DNA of 64,000 nt from SABI01 sp963663665 (GTDB lineage: Bacteria > Spirochaetota > Spirochaetia > Sphaerochaetales > Sphaerochaetaceae), in assembly GCA_963663665.2 (NCBI GenBank), contig CAXXKP010000009.1:62001-126000 (forward strand). Direction: 5' to 3'. Below are positions 51,129 through 60,100 of the stretch, piece by piece (within the stretch, counting starts at the first letter, position 1; the number at the start of each line of letters is the position of its first letter). The notes beneath the pieces were generated by a model that was not told the origin of the DNA, did no database searches, and worked only from the letters and a program-made list of their open reading frames with translations. Made by a program: the position numbers and the translations under genes.

Positions 51129-53495
51129 ATGGCAGAACAAGAACTTATGCCCGTTGAGCAGACGCTCCCCCGCAATTTATTTATACTCCCTCTCGTTGGG
51201 AACCCAATATTTCCTGGGTTATTTACCCCACTCGTGGTAGAGAGCAAAGAGGATATTGAAATTGTTAATCAGGCTTTGAACCATGGAGGCAATTTAGGCC
51301 TCTTGTTGGTAAAAGATGAGAATAAAATAGATTACGAAGTAGACAATTTGTATCGAGTAGGGACAGCTGCAAAGATTATTAAAAGAATAAAACTGCCGGA
51401 CGGTGGGATGAATATTTTTATCTCAACTTTAAAGCGTTTTCAAGTGAAAAATTTTCACACTGGTGGAAAGTTCATTGTAGCAGATGTCGAATATTTAGAA
51501 GATATTGAAGACAATCCAACTGAACTAAAAGCCTGGACACGTCAACTCATTAATGAAACAAAGAAACTCAGTAGAGGTAATCCTCTATTCACTGAGGAAA
51601 TGCGTTTGAATATGGTGAATATTGACCAAAGTGGGAAGATGGCTGACTTCATTGCCTCTATTATTAACATAGATCGTCGAGGACAGCAGCGTATTCTTGA
51701 AACTCTCAATGTTAGGAAAAGAATGGAGAGAGTGTTAGTTCACATAAAAAAAGAACAGCAAGTTTTACAAATGCAGGAACAGATTCAATCTCGTGTGAAC
51801 TCAAAGCTAGAAAAAAATCAAAGAGATTATTTCCTTAGGGAAGAACTAAAACATATCCAGCAAGAACTTGGTCTTACCAGTGACCCTCGATCAGCAATAT
51901 TTGAGAAAATCAGCAAACAAATAGCCGCATTAAATTTAGAGGGAGAGGTTGCTGAATCTGTAAAAAATGAGTTAGATAAATTCCAATCGCTCGATCCGAA
52001 TAGCCCAGAGTATTCCATTACTCGAACATATTTAGAGACTATCGCAGCCCTACCATGGAATGATAGCGAGCCTGAAGATTTTACCTTAGAGTCAGCAAGT
52101 AAGATATTAGAAAAAGACCACTATGGCTTACGCGACGTAAAAGATCGTATTTTAGAATATTTAGCAGTGCGTAAAAAGAAAAAAGATACAAAGGGTTCAA
52201 TCATTTGTTTAGTAGGTCCTCCCGGAGTTGGTAAAACAAGTGTAGGAAGAAGTATTGCAAGTGCGCTTAAAAAAGAGTACTACCGCTTCAGTGTTGGCGG
52301 TATGAGAGATGAGGCAGAGATTAAGGGGCATAGAAGAACCTACATCGGCGCTATGCCAGGCAAGATTATTCAGGGACTGAAGACAGTTAAGAAAAAAAAT
52401 CCTGTCTTTTTGATAGATGAAATAGATAAAATGGGCTCGTCTTACCAAGGAGACCCTGCTAGTGCTCTACTTGAAGTACTAGACAGTGAACAAAACTTTG
52501 CTTTTCGAGATCATTATTTAGACTTACCATTTGATGTTTCACAAATCCTCTTTATCGTAACTGCGAACTCACTAGAAACTATACCTCGTCCACTCCTTGA
52601 TAGAATGGAAGTCATTTCGCTAAGCGGATATACTTCAAAAGAGAAGTTAGCAATTGGTAAAAAATATCTCGTTCCTAAAAGCTTAAAAAAACATGGCCTT
52701 ACAAAAGGTGATGTGTCATACACGAATACTATTCTTAATGAAATAGCAGATAGTTATGCACGAGAAGCAGGGGTCCGTAACTATGAGAAATCCTTAGATA
52801 AGATTCACAGAAAAGTTGCGAGAGAACTCGTTGAAGGACATGTTTCTCCTCCTGTGAAAATTACTCAGAAGAAGATGAGTCAATACTTAGGCAAGCCCTA
52901 TTTTTATGAAGATGAGATTAAGAAGGCAGACCGACCAGGTATGGCGGTAGGTTTGGCTTGGACGAGTATGGGTGGTGATACATTAATCATCGAGGCTGTG
53001 AGTTATCCTGGCAAAGGAGAATTAAAACTCACAGGGAAATTGGGTGATGTGATGCAGGAATCAGCTAATATAGCGATTACTCATATAAAGTCTATCAGCC
53101 AAAAATATGGAATAGATCCTACTTGGTTCGATACTCACGCTATTCACCTCCACGTTCCCGAGGGGGCAACTCCAAAAGATGGGCCAAGTGCGGGAATTAC
53201 TATGGCAACAACATTCTTCTCTCTTATCACAAACACTGTGATTAAAGATCATCTTGCAATGACGGGTGAACTTGATTTAATTGGAAAAGTAATGCCAATC
53301 GGCGGATTAAAAGAGAAGGTTCTTGCAGCAAGAAGAAATAAGATATCAACTATCCTTATTCCGAAGCATAATCAAAGAGATCTTGATGAACTAGATGGAG
53401 AGATAACAGAAGGTATCACCTTCTATCCAGTAGGAACCTTTGATGAAGCGCTCCCCCATATATTTGAAAATGTGCCAACTATGATAAAAGGATAG
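51129..53495 (+). CDS. lon: ATP-dependent protease Lon
   Basis: 788 residues, the usual LonA size. N-terminal substrate domain (PLVGNPIFPGLFTPLVV), coiled region, AAA+ module with Walker A GPPGVGKTS near residue 362 and Walker B PVFLIDEIDKM, and the Ser-Lys protease with KDGPSAG (Ser near 686) and GGLKEKVLAA (Lys near 728). It degrades damaged and regulatory proteins in the cytoplasm. GGAGG lies 7 nt before the ATG. The next gene starts 3 bp after its stop. Confidence 0.97.
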   Translation: MAEQELMPVEQTLPRNLFILPLVGNPIFPGLFTPLVVESKEDIEIVNQALNHGGNLGLLLVKDENKIDYEVDNLYRVGTAAKIIKRIKLPDGGMNIFISTLKRFQVKNFHTGGKFIVADVEYLEDIEDNPTELKAWTRQLINETKKLSRGNPLFTEEMRLNMVNIDQSGKMADFIASIINIDRRGQQRILETLNVRKRMERVLVHIKKEQQVLQMQEQIQSRVNSKLEKNQRDYFLREELKHIQQELGLTSDPRSAIFEKISKQIAALNLEGEVAESVKNELDKFQSLDPNSPEYSITRTYLETIAALPWNDSEPEDFTLESASKILEKDHYGLRDVKDRILEYLAVRKKKKDTKGSIICLVGPPGVGKTSVGRSIASALKKEYYRFSVGGMRDEAEIKGHRRTYIGAMPGKIIQGLKTVKKKNPVFLIDEIDKMGSSYQGDPASALLEVLDSEQNFAFRDHYLDLPFDVSQILFIVTANSLETIPRPLLDRMEVISLSGYTSKEKLAIGKKYLVPKSLKKHGLTKGDVSYTNTILNEIADSYAREAGVRNYEKSLDKIHRKVARELVEGHVSPPVKITQKKMSQYLGKPYFYEDEIKKADRPGMAVGLAWTSMGGDTLIIEAVSYPGKGELKLTGKLGDVMQESANIAITHIKSISQKYGIDPTWFDTHAIHLHVPEGATPKDGPSAGITMATTFFSLITNTVIKDHLAMTGELDLIGKVMPIGGLKEKVLAARRNKISTILIPKHNQRDLDELDGEITEGITFYPVGTFDEALPHIFENVPTMIKG

Positions 53496-53498
53496 CTC

Positions 53499-54728
53499 AT
53501 GGAACTTCTCAGTCCAGCAGGGTCATTAGAAAAATTAGAATACGCTTACACCTATGGAGCAGATGCTGCATACATAGGTGTAAAAGACTTTTCATTACGA
53601 GACAGAGCAAATAATGTAGAACTCTCGTCGGCTGAAAATCTCATACGAGTTAAAGGGCAAAAAAAACTCTATGGTGCTGTAAACAGATTCTTCCACGAAG
53701 AAGATTATAGAAAATTTGCTTCTTCTATAGAGAGTTTGAAAGAGTATCCATTTGATGCATTTATCGTAAGTGATCTAGGTCCAGCAATGCTTTTACAGAA
53801 AACCTTTGGGGATTCTGTACGATTGCATCTCTCTACTCAAGCAAATACTCTTAATAGTGGAGCTGTTAGGGCTTATAAAGAGCTAGGTTTTAGTAGAATC
53901 ATTTTAGGAAGAGAAGTAAGTTTAGACGATATCAAGAGAATCAAAGATGCTGTCCCTGAAATCGAAATTGAGACTTTTGTTCATGGGGCTATGTGCATGG
54001 CTTATTCTGGACGTTGTTTTCTCAGTGCACATTTGAGTAATAGAAGTGCAAATGAGGGTGATTGTGCTCACACCTGTAGATGGCAATATAAGATATATGA
54101 GAAAGAACAACCCAAAGAATACTATATAGAAGAAGAGACTCGCAAAGGAGAATACTATCCTGTCATTGAAGAAGATGGATATTCTACAATCCTCAGTTCA
54201 AAAGATTTGAATATGATTGATCACTTAGCTGCGCTAAAAAATGCCGGCGTAGATTCGCTAAAAATAGAAGGACGAATGAAGAGCCTCTATTATGTAGCAA
54301 TAGTCACTCGTGCGTATAGAAAAGCAATAGATGTTCTTGAACATGACTTTGATGCGAATGATGCTCGTTTGTATAGACAGGAATTAGAGAGTGTCAGTCA
54401 TAGAGAATATTCGACAGGCTTTTTCTTTGGGAAAAATGATATAGAAGTACCAACTGATATATCATATGTAAGAGAATATCTTCTTATTGGTACCGTTTTA
54501 AAAGAACTAGGGAATAACCGCTATGAACTTTCTCTAAAGAATAAAATCGAGAAAGGTGTAGAGATCGAATTCATTGGTCCTGACATCCTATTTGTAAAAG
54601 ATGCCTCATTTATCCTGTATAATGAAGATGCCGAAGAGATACCTGTAGCGAATCATCACCAAAAGGTCATTATTGAGACTATAATTGAACTGAAAGCAGG
54701 GTATATTATCAGAAAACAGCTAAATTGA
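53499..54728 (+). CDS. Peptidase U32-family protein (TrhP/YegQ-like)
   Basis: 409 residues. N-terminal ELLSPAGSLEKLEYAYTYGADAAYIG, the U32 signature region with HGAMCMAYSGRCFLS and GDCAHTCRW (a cysteine set that may bind an Fe-S cluster), and LKIEGRMKSLYY. The family includes TrhP, which hydroxylates uridine 34 of tRNA with prephenate, and RlhA for rRNA; true protease activity is doubted. AAGGA precedes the ATG. It follows lon by 3 bp and is likely cotranscribed. tRNA or rRNA hydroxylation cannot be told apart here. Confidence 0.85.
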   Translation: MELLSPAGSLEKLEYAYTYGADAAYIGVKDFSLRDRANNVELSSAENLIRVKGQKKLYGAVNRFFHEEDYRKFASSIESLKEYPFDAFIVSDLGPAMLLQKTFGDSVRLHLSTQANTLNSGAVRAYKELGFSRIILGREVSLDDIKRIKDAVPEIEIETFVHGAMCMAYSGRCFLSAHLSNRSANEGDCAHTCRWQYKIYEKEQPKEYYIEEETRKGEYYPVIEEDGYSTILSSKDLNMIDHLAALKNAGVDSLKIEGRMKSLYYVAIVTRAYRKAIDVLEHDFDANDARLYRQELESVSHREYSTGFFFGKNDIEVPTDISYVREYLLIGTVLKELGNNRYELSLKNKIEKGVEIEFIGPDILFVKDASFILYNEDAEEIPVANHHQKVIIETIIELKAGYIIRKQLN

Positions 54729-54748
54729 ACTCAATTTGCCTATTTTTT
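54722..54748 (+). terminator. Possible weak terminator after the U32 gene
   Basis: AAATTG-AACT-CAATTT, a 6-bp AT-rich stem with a 4-nt loop, followed by GCCTATTTTTTT. The stem begins inside the last codons. Confidence 0.4.
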
Positions 54749-54756
54749 TAATTATT

Positions 54757-54784
54757 TTGATTCAAATTCCTTGTCTTATAATAT
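54757..54784 (+). promoter_or_regulatory. Promoter of the Hc1-like gene
   Basis: TTGATT (54757-54762), 16-bp spacer, TAATAT (54779-54784) inside a run of overlapping TATAAT boxes. The exact -10 hexamer cannot be fixed. Confidence 0.5.
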
Positions 54785-54828
54785 AATTATGATAATATTA
54801 ATTAATAATTATACGAGGAGGCTATCAC

Positions 54829-55005
54829 ATGAGTGTACATGAGCAAATAGTAGCTCAATTCGAAGCTTATATCGCTGAGAATCAGAAATTCACCGACAAA
54901 GGTATTAAAGCATCTGCTGCTCGAGCTAGAAAGGCTCTTGGGGAGCTAGGTAAACTCGCTAAAGAAAGAAGAAAAGAAATTCAGGAAGAGAAGACTGCTG
55001 AATAA
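54829..55005 (+). CDS. Small Hc1-type histone-like protein
   Basis: 58 residues, rich in Ala, Lys, Glu and Arg, with no cysteine. The core KGIKASAARARKALGELGKLAKERRKEIQ matches the N-terminal region of Hc1 histone H1-like proteins of Bacteroidetes, Chlamydia and spirochaetes (pattern NKAAGTRARK). GAGGAGG lies 8 nt before the ATG, and a perfect terminator follows, so the gene is real despite its size. Likely role: binding and shaping nucleoid DNA. A ribosome- or RNA-associated role cannot be excluded. Confidence 0.82.
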   Translation: MSVHEQIVAQFEAYIAENQKFTDKGIKASAARARKALGELGKLAKERRKEIQEEKTAE

Positions 55006-55031
55006 GCTTTTCTCAAAGTTATTGAAAACTG

Positions 55032-55058
55032 CCAGGTATGTATATACCTGGTTTTTTT
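55032..55058 (+). terminator. Terminator of the Hc1-like gene
   Basis: CCAGGTAT-GTAT-ATACCTGG, a perfect 8-bp stem with a 4-nt loop, followed by seven T. Confidence 0.92.
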
Positions 55059-55150
55059 GTATAGCTGACTTACCGGAAACGATATTTTTAATTAACATCT
55101 TTAACAATCACATTTATAAGAATGAGGCAGTATTTTTTTATATTACTAAA

Positions 55151-55208
55151 GCTACCCACCTTTAGGTATTCAACACCATCAAATAATGAGAATGTATTGG
55201 TGGGTAGC
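55151..55208 (-). terminator. Long-loop hairpin after the BCCT transporter gene
   Basis: GCTACCCACC (55151-55160) and GGTGGGTAGC (55199-55208) are perfect 10-bp arms with a 38-nt loop, 5 bp after the stop at 55214. On the - strand TTTAGTAATATAAAAAAATA follows, without a proper T run. Probably a terminator or 3'-end stabiliser. Confidence 0.6.
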
Positions 55209-55213
55209 AATAA

Positions 55214-56794
55214 TTACTTTAATTTATGGGATTTGCTCTCTTCAATTAAGGAGAATTTGTCGAATTTCTGTGGTTTCCCCATTATTATACCAAGTGAAAT
55301 TATACTCAATATTCCAAGAAACAGTGCTGGGAACCCACCAAGATAACTCATCATCTTAATACCATCTAGACCTAGAGTCGTAATGAACACAAGCGAAACT
55401 GCTCCGATGATAACGCCCCAAAGTATTTTTAAGAAAAGTGGAGCTTCTTGCTTTCCTTCTTTAATTCCTGATGTACAAATACTAGCCATAGCATTGGTTG
55501 TTGAATCAGTTGCCGTGATGAAAGAAATCATCACAGCTATAAGATAAATACCTATGAGAATATTAGCAAAGGGGAATTCTCCTAATACTGCATACGCTGC
55601 AGCTGCCGATCCTTGTTCATTCATGATAGCTAAAACATCGACTCGACCGGTAAGTTGAAAATTTATCGTCGTTCCAGATAGGATCGTCATCCAGATTACG
55701 CTAAAAATACTTGGAACAATGAAATTCATCGTCACAACTTCTTTTATCGTATACCCGTATGCAATCCTCGCAAGGAACACAGCAGAAATAGGGGCCCATG
55801 CCATCCAGTTGGACCAGTAAAACATTGTCCAACCAGAAGGCCATCTATCATTAGCGGCGATTCCAGTAAAAAGAGCTTTGCTAAATAAGTTGTCAAGGAA
55901 ACCACCAAATGCCTCAGTTCCAAGTCCAAAATAATACATTGTCGGTCCGAGTAGTATGAGGAAACCAATAATTAAATAATACAGATAAATATTGATATCT
56001 GAAAGGACTTTTATTCCTTTCATCAACCCTGTTCCACTCGATATAACAAAGCCAGCGGTTCCGATAATAGTGATTACAATCCATAGACCTTTAGAGTTAT
56101 CAAGACCAAAAAGGGCATGTATCCCTCCACCCATATTCATAACAGCTGTTCCAAAGGAAGCAGATATCCCGGCTGCGACAGTGAATAATACAATTGCATC
56201 GATTAGACCGTTTAGCTTCCTTTGACGCGCTTGCGTGACGAGAGGTGCGATTTGAGATCCTACACTAAAAGAACGACTCATATTGTAATAAGCAAAGGCA
56301 AATACTATTACAGGAACTGCATATATAGCATAAGGTACAAAGGTCCAATGCAAATACATTGTTTCCATTGCATAAAGTGCAGCATTAACTGACATAGGTT
56401 CTATTCCAAGTGATTCTGGTGGATAAGCTAAATGCCAAATAGGTTCTGCTGTTCCCCAAAAAAGTATTCCTGCAGCTATGGTAGTGCATAATGTTATTGC
56501 AAACCAAGAAGATTTTTTGAGCAATGGTTTGGCTTCAGGACCTCCTAATCGCACTTTCCCTAAAGGGGAGAAATACGCAAAAACCACTATCACAACACAC
56601 AATATTCCCGTGATACTGAATACCCACCCCATATCCCCTACCATAAAATCTTTTGCAATTGTGGTAAGGTGAATGAATACATCATAGTTCATAAAACTCA
56701 GCACTATTGTTACTATGAGAAGAGTAAACGATGGATAAAATACCCATGGCCTCAATTTGTTTACCTTGTTAGGGTTACTTATATTCAGATTCAT
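55214..56794 (-). CDS. BCCT-family transporter (betaine/choline/carnitine type)
   Basis: 526 residues, 12 membrane segments. The BCCT signature GILFWGTAEPIWHLAYPP lies near residues 103-120. In TM8 the segment FYWSNWMAW replaces the FYWAWWISW found in BetP, so the first Trp of the aromatic betaine-binding box is Asn here. The following ARIAYGYTIKE corresponds to ARISRGRTIRE. These changes suggest a substrate other than glycine betaine, although the fold is clearly BCCT. It may be cotranscribed with the kinase gene upstream (107 bp away, hairpin between), which would make it a second transporter of that cassette. Confidence 0.88.
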   Translation of the reverse strand: MNLNISNPNKVNKLRPWVFYPSFTLLIVTIVLSFMNYDVFIHLTTIAKDFMVGDMGWVFSITGILCVVIVVFAYFSPLGKVRLGGPEAKPLLKKSSWFAITLCTTIAAGILFWGTAEPIWHLAYPPESLGIEPMSVNAALYAMETMYLHWTFVPYAIYAVPVIVFAFAYYNMSRSFSVGSQIAPLVTQARQRKLNGLIDAIVLFTVAAGISASFGTAVMNMGGGIHALFGLDNSKGLWIVITIIGTAGFVISSGTGLMKGIKVLSDINIYLYYLIIGFLILLGPTMYYFGLGTEAFGGFLDNLFSKALFTGIAANDRWPSGWTMFYWSNWMAWAPISAVFLARIAYGYTIKEVVTMNFIVPSIFSVIWMTILSGTTINFQLTGRVDVLAIMNEQGSAAAAYAVLGEFPFANILIGIYLIAVMISFITATDSTTNAMASICTSGIKEGKQEAPLFLKILWGVIIGAVSLVFITTLGLDGIKMMSYLGGFPALFLGILSIISLGIIMGKPQKFDKFSLIEESKSHKLK

Positions 56795-56846
56795 TAGATG
56801 ATTCCTTCTTATATGAACAAAATAATAGAGATAATTGGCAATCTAA

Positions 56847-56874
56847 GGAGTATAAGTGTTTCCACTTTTACTCC
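56847..56874 (-). terminator. Intercistronic hairpin between the FGGY kinase and BCCT genes
   Basis: GGAGTATAAGTG and CACTTTTACTCC pair with one T-T mismatch around a 4-nt loop. No clear T run follows on the - strand, so a stabilising or partial terminator is more likely. Confidence 0.55.
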
Positions 56875-56901
56875 CGAGATTGATGTAATACGTAAATTTG
56901 C

Positions 56902-58338
56902 TTAAGAATTGAAAATTTCGTGTGATCTCTTTAGTAATTCTTCAGTATCTGCAACAATATGGGTATATACCTTTTCATTTATTTCTTTATAAAGAGCAAC
57001 ATTCTCAGCTATAGGAGCAAAAGTGTCTCTTCGTTTTACCATATGGTTAATTGCATCTTCTCTATTCGAGTAAATCCCAAGTGCTAAAGATGTACAAATT
57101 GCAGCACCCATACTAGCTGATCCATTGACAATATTCCGGTGGGCAGGAACTCCAAACACATCAGCAAAAATTTGCATAAAAAGTTCCCCATTGGAGCCTC
57201 CACCACTTACGACAATGTTAGTCAACTCAATACCACGCTCATCACACATAGCAGTTGCATTATTCTTCATGGTTAATGCAATACCTTCTAAGATAGAACG
57301 GAACATATGAGGTCCTTTATGGTTCCCATTAAATCCTATCATAATGCCTCGTTCATGGAGGTGCGAAGGACGAGCGAGCCAATGAAGGATTGTATAGAGG
57401 CCATCGCTTCCGACAGGAACTTCCTTTCCTAATACATTAAGGTATTGCTCTGCAGATAAACCTTGTGCTTCAGCAGCTCTAACAATGTCGCTACCAAGTA
57501 GGTCTTTAATCCAAGTAACTGTAGACATGCCACGTCGAATTCCACTGCTTTCATAGAGAAATTCACCTGGTACTGCTCCTGGGTTACTCCAATACGAAAC
57601 AGTATCTTCCTTGTACTCTTCTCCAACCATCATAGATGTTATATACGTTCCTAAAGAGACAAGCACAGTCCCATCATTAACAATTCCAGCACCTAACCCT
57701 TCTACTGCTTTGTCATTTGAGGTTGAAATGACAGGCACTCCTATTGGAATTCCTGTTGCCTTACTTGCGAATTCGTTAACCGTCCCAAGAATCGTAGATG
57801 GATCTACAAGGTCAAACAACATATCACGAGGAGTAGTGAAGGAATCAAAAAGCTCTTTATCCTCATACCATTCAAGTTTTACAGGATCAATTGGCCAAGG
57901 TCCTACATAATTTGATCGAGTATCTTTTTTTTCACCAGTCATGCGATAGGTGAGATATCCAGTGGTGGTAGTCACATATCGTACGGAGCCATTATTATGT
58001 TCATAGGGTTTCGATAATCGTAAATCCATCCAACTTTGAATAGGAGATGCAAGCTCTCCATTTTCTTTCACCAGCGCCCTACAACACCGTATTGACCCAA
58101 GCCCTACTCCAATAATATCTTTCTTATTACCTTCAAACTTTTCAAATGTTCTTTGTGTTGCCTCTTTTAGAGAATCCCACAAATCATCATCAGGGTGCTC
58201 AGCTCGATTCTCTCCATAGAGAACTATTGGTCTTAATGGGACGGTGTGGGAACAGATCTCTGTTCCTATTGTATTGAATATAGCTACCTTGGTACTTTGA
58301 GTTCCTCCATCAATAGCCACAATATATTTTTGTTCCAT
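56902..58338 (-). CDS. FGGY carbohydrate kinase (YgcE-like)
   Basis: 478 residues from the ATG at 58338, where the FGGY start signature (YIVAIDGGTQSTKVAIF) begins; a longer open frame upstream overlaps the SDR gene by some 110 bp and has no support. Second half: STSNDKAVEGLGAG with the catalytic-region Asp, SLGTY, and VVSGGGSNGELFMQI. It would phosphorylate a ketose or sugar acid produced by the oxidase/SDR encoded upstream. Gene content around it equals the E. coli ygc cluster containing YgcE. Substrate unknown. Confidence 0.82.
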   Translation of the reverse strand: MEQKYIVAIDGGTQSTKVAIFNTIGTEICSHTVPLRPIVLYGENRAEHPDDDLWDSLKEATQRTFEKFEGNKKDIIGVGLGSIRCCRALVKENGELASPIQSWMDLRLSKPYEHNNGSVRYVTTTTGYLTYRMTGEKKDTRSNYVGPWPIDPVKLEWYEDKELFDSFTTPRDMLFDLVDPSTILGTVNEFASKATGIPIGVPVISTSNDKAVEGLGAGIVNDGTVLVSLGTYITSMMVGEEYKEDTVSYWSNPGAVPGEFLYESSGIRRGMSTVTWIKDLLGSDIVRAAEAQGLSAEQYLNVLGKEVPVGSDGLYTILHWLARPSHLHERGIMIGFNGNHKGPHMFRSILEGIALTMKNNATAMCDERGIELTNIVVSGGGSNGELFMQIFADVFGVPAHRNIVNGSASMGAAICTSLALGIYSNREDAINHMVKRRDTFAPIAENVALYKEINEKVYTHIVADTEELLKRSHEIFNS

Positions 58339-58373
58339 ATTATATCTCAACTTTATATTAGTATTTTTTTCTG

Positions 58374-59153
58374 TTAGCGCATGAGGTATCCACCGTCTAC
58401 GGTGAGAACGGTTCCATTTACATAATTTGAGGCTGCACTTGCTAAGAAAATAGTGGCACCCATCAGGTCTGCCGTATAGCCCCATCGACCAGCTGGAATA
58501 TGGGAAAGAATTTCAGTATTGCGCTTCACATCTTTTCGAGTCATCTCTGTTAATGGTGTTGCATAATATCCTGGTGCAATGGTATTTACTTGAATGTTCC
58601 ATTGTGCGAGTTCATCACACATAGCCTTGGAAAGGCCCACAATACCATGTTTAGTCGCTGCATAGGCTGGAGACCATTGCCCCCCAAGGAAGGAAAATAA
58701 AGAACCGATATTAATAATTTTACCGCTCTCTTGTTTGATCATGTATTTACTTGCTTCATGAATCATTTCAAAAGCCGCAGTAAGATTGATGGAAATCATT
58801 TTGTCCCATTCTTTACGAGTATATTTCGTGACATCCTGCACGTTAATACTAATTCCAGCACAATTCACAAGGATATCTATGCTGCCCCAAGTATTCACGC
58901 ATTCATCTACTACTCTCCTACATTCTCCATCTTTTGTGATATCAGCTTCCATAAATTTATATTCCACGCCACAATCTTCAACAAAAGTCTTAGTCGACCC
59001 ATCATCATCTGCAAGAGAAGGAACAAGAACATTTGCTCCACCTTTTGCTAATGCAGTACAAAAAGCTTGTCCTAACCCACCATTACCACCTGTGACGATG
59101 GCATTTTTTCCTTTAAGTGAAAAGAAATCCATATTAAAATCAGTGACATTCAT
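58374..59153 (-). CDS. Short-chain dehydrogenase (YgcW/KduD-like)
   Basis: 259 residues. SDR motifs: TGGNGGLGQ near residue 20, NCAG near 95, a Ser in IGSLFSF, YAATK as YxxxK, and IAPGYYATP. Closest recognisable relatives are gluconate 5-dehydrogenase and KduD-type sugar-acid dehydrogenases. GGAG lies 8 nt before the ATG at 59153, which overlaps the etfA stop region by 14 bp. In the cassette it would reduce or oxidise the product of the FAD-linked oxidase before phosphorylation. Confidence 0.82.
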   Translation of the reverse strand: MNVTDFNMDFFSLKGKNAIVTGGNGGLGQAFCTALAKGGANVLVPSLADDDGSTKTFVEDCGVEYKFMEADITKDGECRRVVDECVNTWGSIDILVNCAGISINVQDVTKYTRKEWDKMISINLTAAFEMIHEASKYMIKQESGKIINIGSLFSFLGGQWSPAYAATKHGIVGLSKAMCDELAQWNIQVNTIAPGYYATPLTEMTRKDVKRNTEILSHIPAGRWGYTADLMGATIFLASAASNYVNGTVLTVDGGYLMR

Positions 59154-60099
59154 GATCTTTCTCCTTTTTTATTTTTTCAATTAATTTCTGAATGAATGTA
59201 TAAGCATCACCCTCAACAACAATATCTGAAAGACTACAGATAGGTGCATCTTTATTCGTATTGACCGAGATGATATAATCAACATTATGTAAGCCTTCTA
59301 TGTGTTGTAAGGCACCATAGATTCCTAATGCGATATAGAGTGTAGGACTAACTGTTTTCCCAGATTGACCAACCTGTATACTTCTTGTAGCAATGCCTTT
59401 ATCTACGATTGCTCTGCTAGCCGAAATATTCCCTTTCAATAGTTTAGCTAGCGGAATTAGCTCATTAAAATATCTTTCAACTCCACCACCACCTGATATC
59501 AAAACATTGCTTTCTCTAATATCGTACTCAATTTTCTTCTCTTTTCTCGCAATTTCTCTTAGACCTCCTCCTGTTCTATACACAAGCCCATCTGGAACAA
59601 CTATTTTTGTTTGCACACGTTTAGTACTCGTATATTCAAAAACACCAGGGCGAACACTCAACATTACAGGTCCTTTCCCTGTTATTTGTATCGATGCCAT
59701 AATCTTCCCACTGTAGGCGGGACGAATTAGTTCCAAGCCATGAGCTCTATGGGCAATTTCGGTGACATCAGCAACAAGACCTGTATCAAGAGTCATTGCA
59801 ACACGTGGTGCAAGAATTCTTCCTCTAAATGAAGCAGGAAAAAGTAGTGCATCAAAACTATAAGTAGCATGGAGTTTAGAAATTACATCACATATGGTTT
59901 TTACTTCATAATCCAGTATTTTCTCATCTGTGAGATCAATAATCACATCAAATTTTCCATCCAAAGCACTGCCTTCACCATGGATCAGAAGTGCAAAAGT
60001 TTCATATACCTCATCTTCATATATCTGTCTAGCTGTCTCAAGAAGATCTATATCATCTTTGATATGTTGATTTTCAATATAAATTAGTATTCGTTTCAT
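59140..60099 (-). CDS. etfA: Electron transfer flavoprotein alpha subunit
   Basis: 319 residues. The C-terminal FAD-binding domain has the family signature: SRAIVDKG, RSIQVGQSGKTVSPTLYIALGI and NTNKDAPI near residues 230-290. It pairs with EtfB encoded 1 bp upstream. The heterodimer takes electrons from a dehydrogenase, here most likely the FAD-linked oxidase of the same operon. It overlaps the SDR gene by 14 bp. Confidence 0.93.
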   Translation of the reverse strand: MKRILIYIENQHIKDDIDLLETARQIYEDEVYETFALLIHGEGSALDGKFDVIIDLTDEKILDYEVKTICDVISKLHATYSFDALLFPASFRGRILAPRVAMTLDTGLVADVTEIAHRAHGLELIRPAYSGKIMASIQITGKGPVMLSVRPGVFEYTSTKRVQTKIVVPDGLVYRTGGGLREIARKEKKIEYDIRESNVLISGGGGVERYFNELIPLAKLLKGNISASRAIVDKGIATRSIQVGQSGKTVSPTLYIALGIYGALQHIEGLHNVDYIISVNTNKDAPICSLSDIVVEGDAYTFIQKLIEKIKKEKDHECH

Positions 60100-60100
60100 A

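Noticed and set aside
58339..58485. Longer N-terminus of the FGGY kinase
   Set aside because: Overlaps the SDR gene and lies before the conserved FGGY start.
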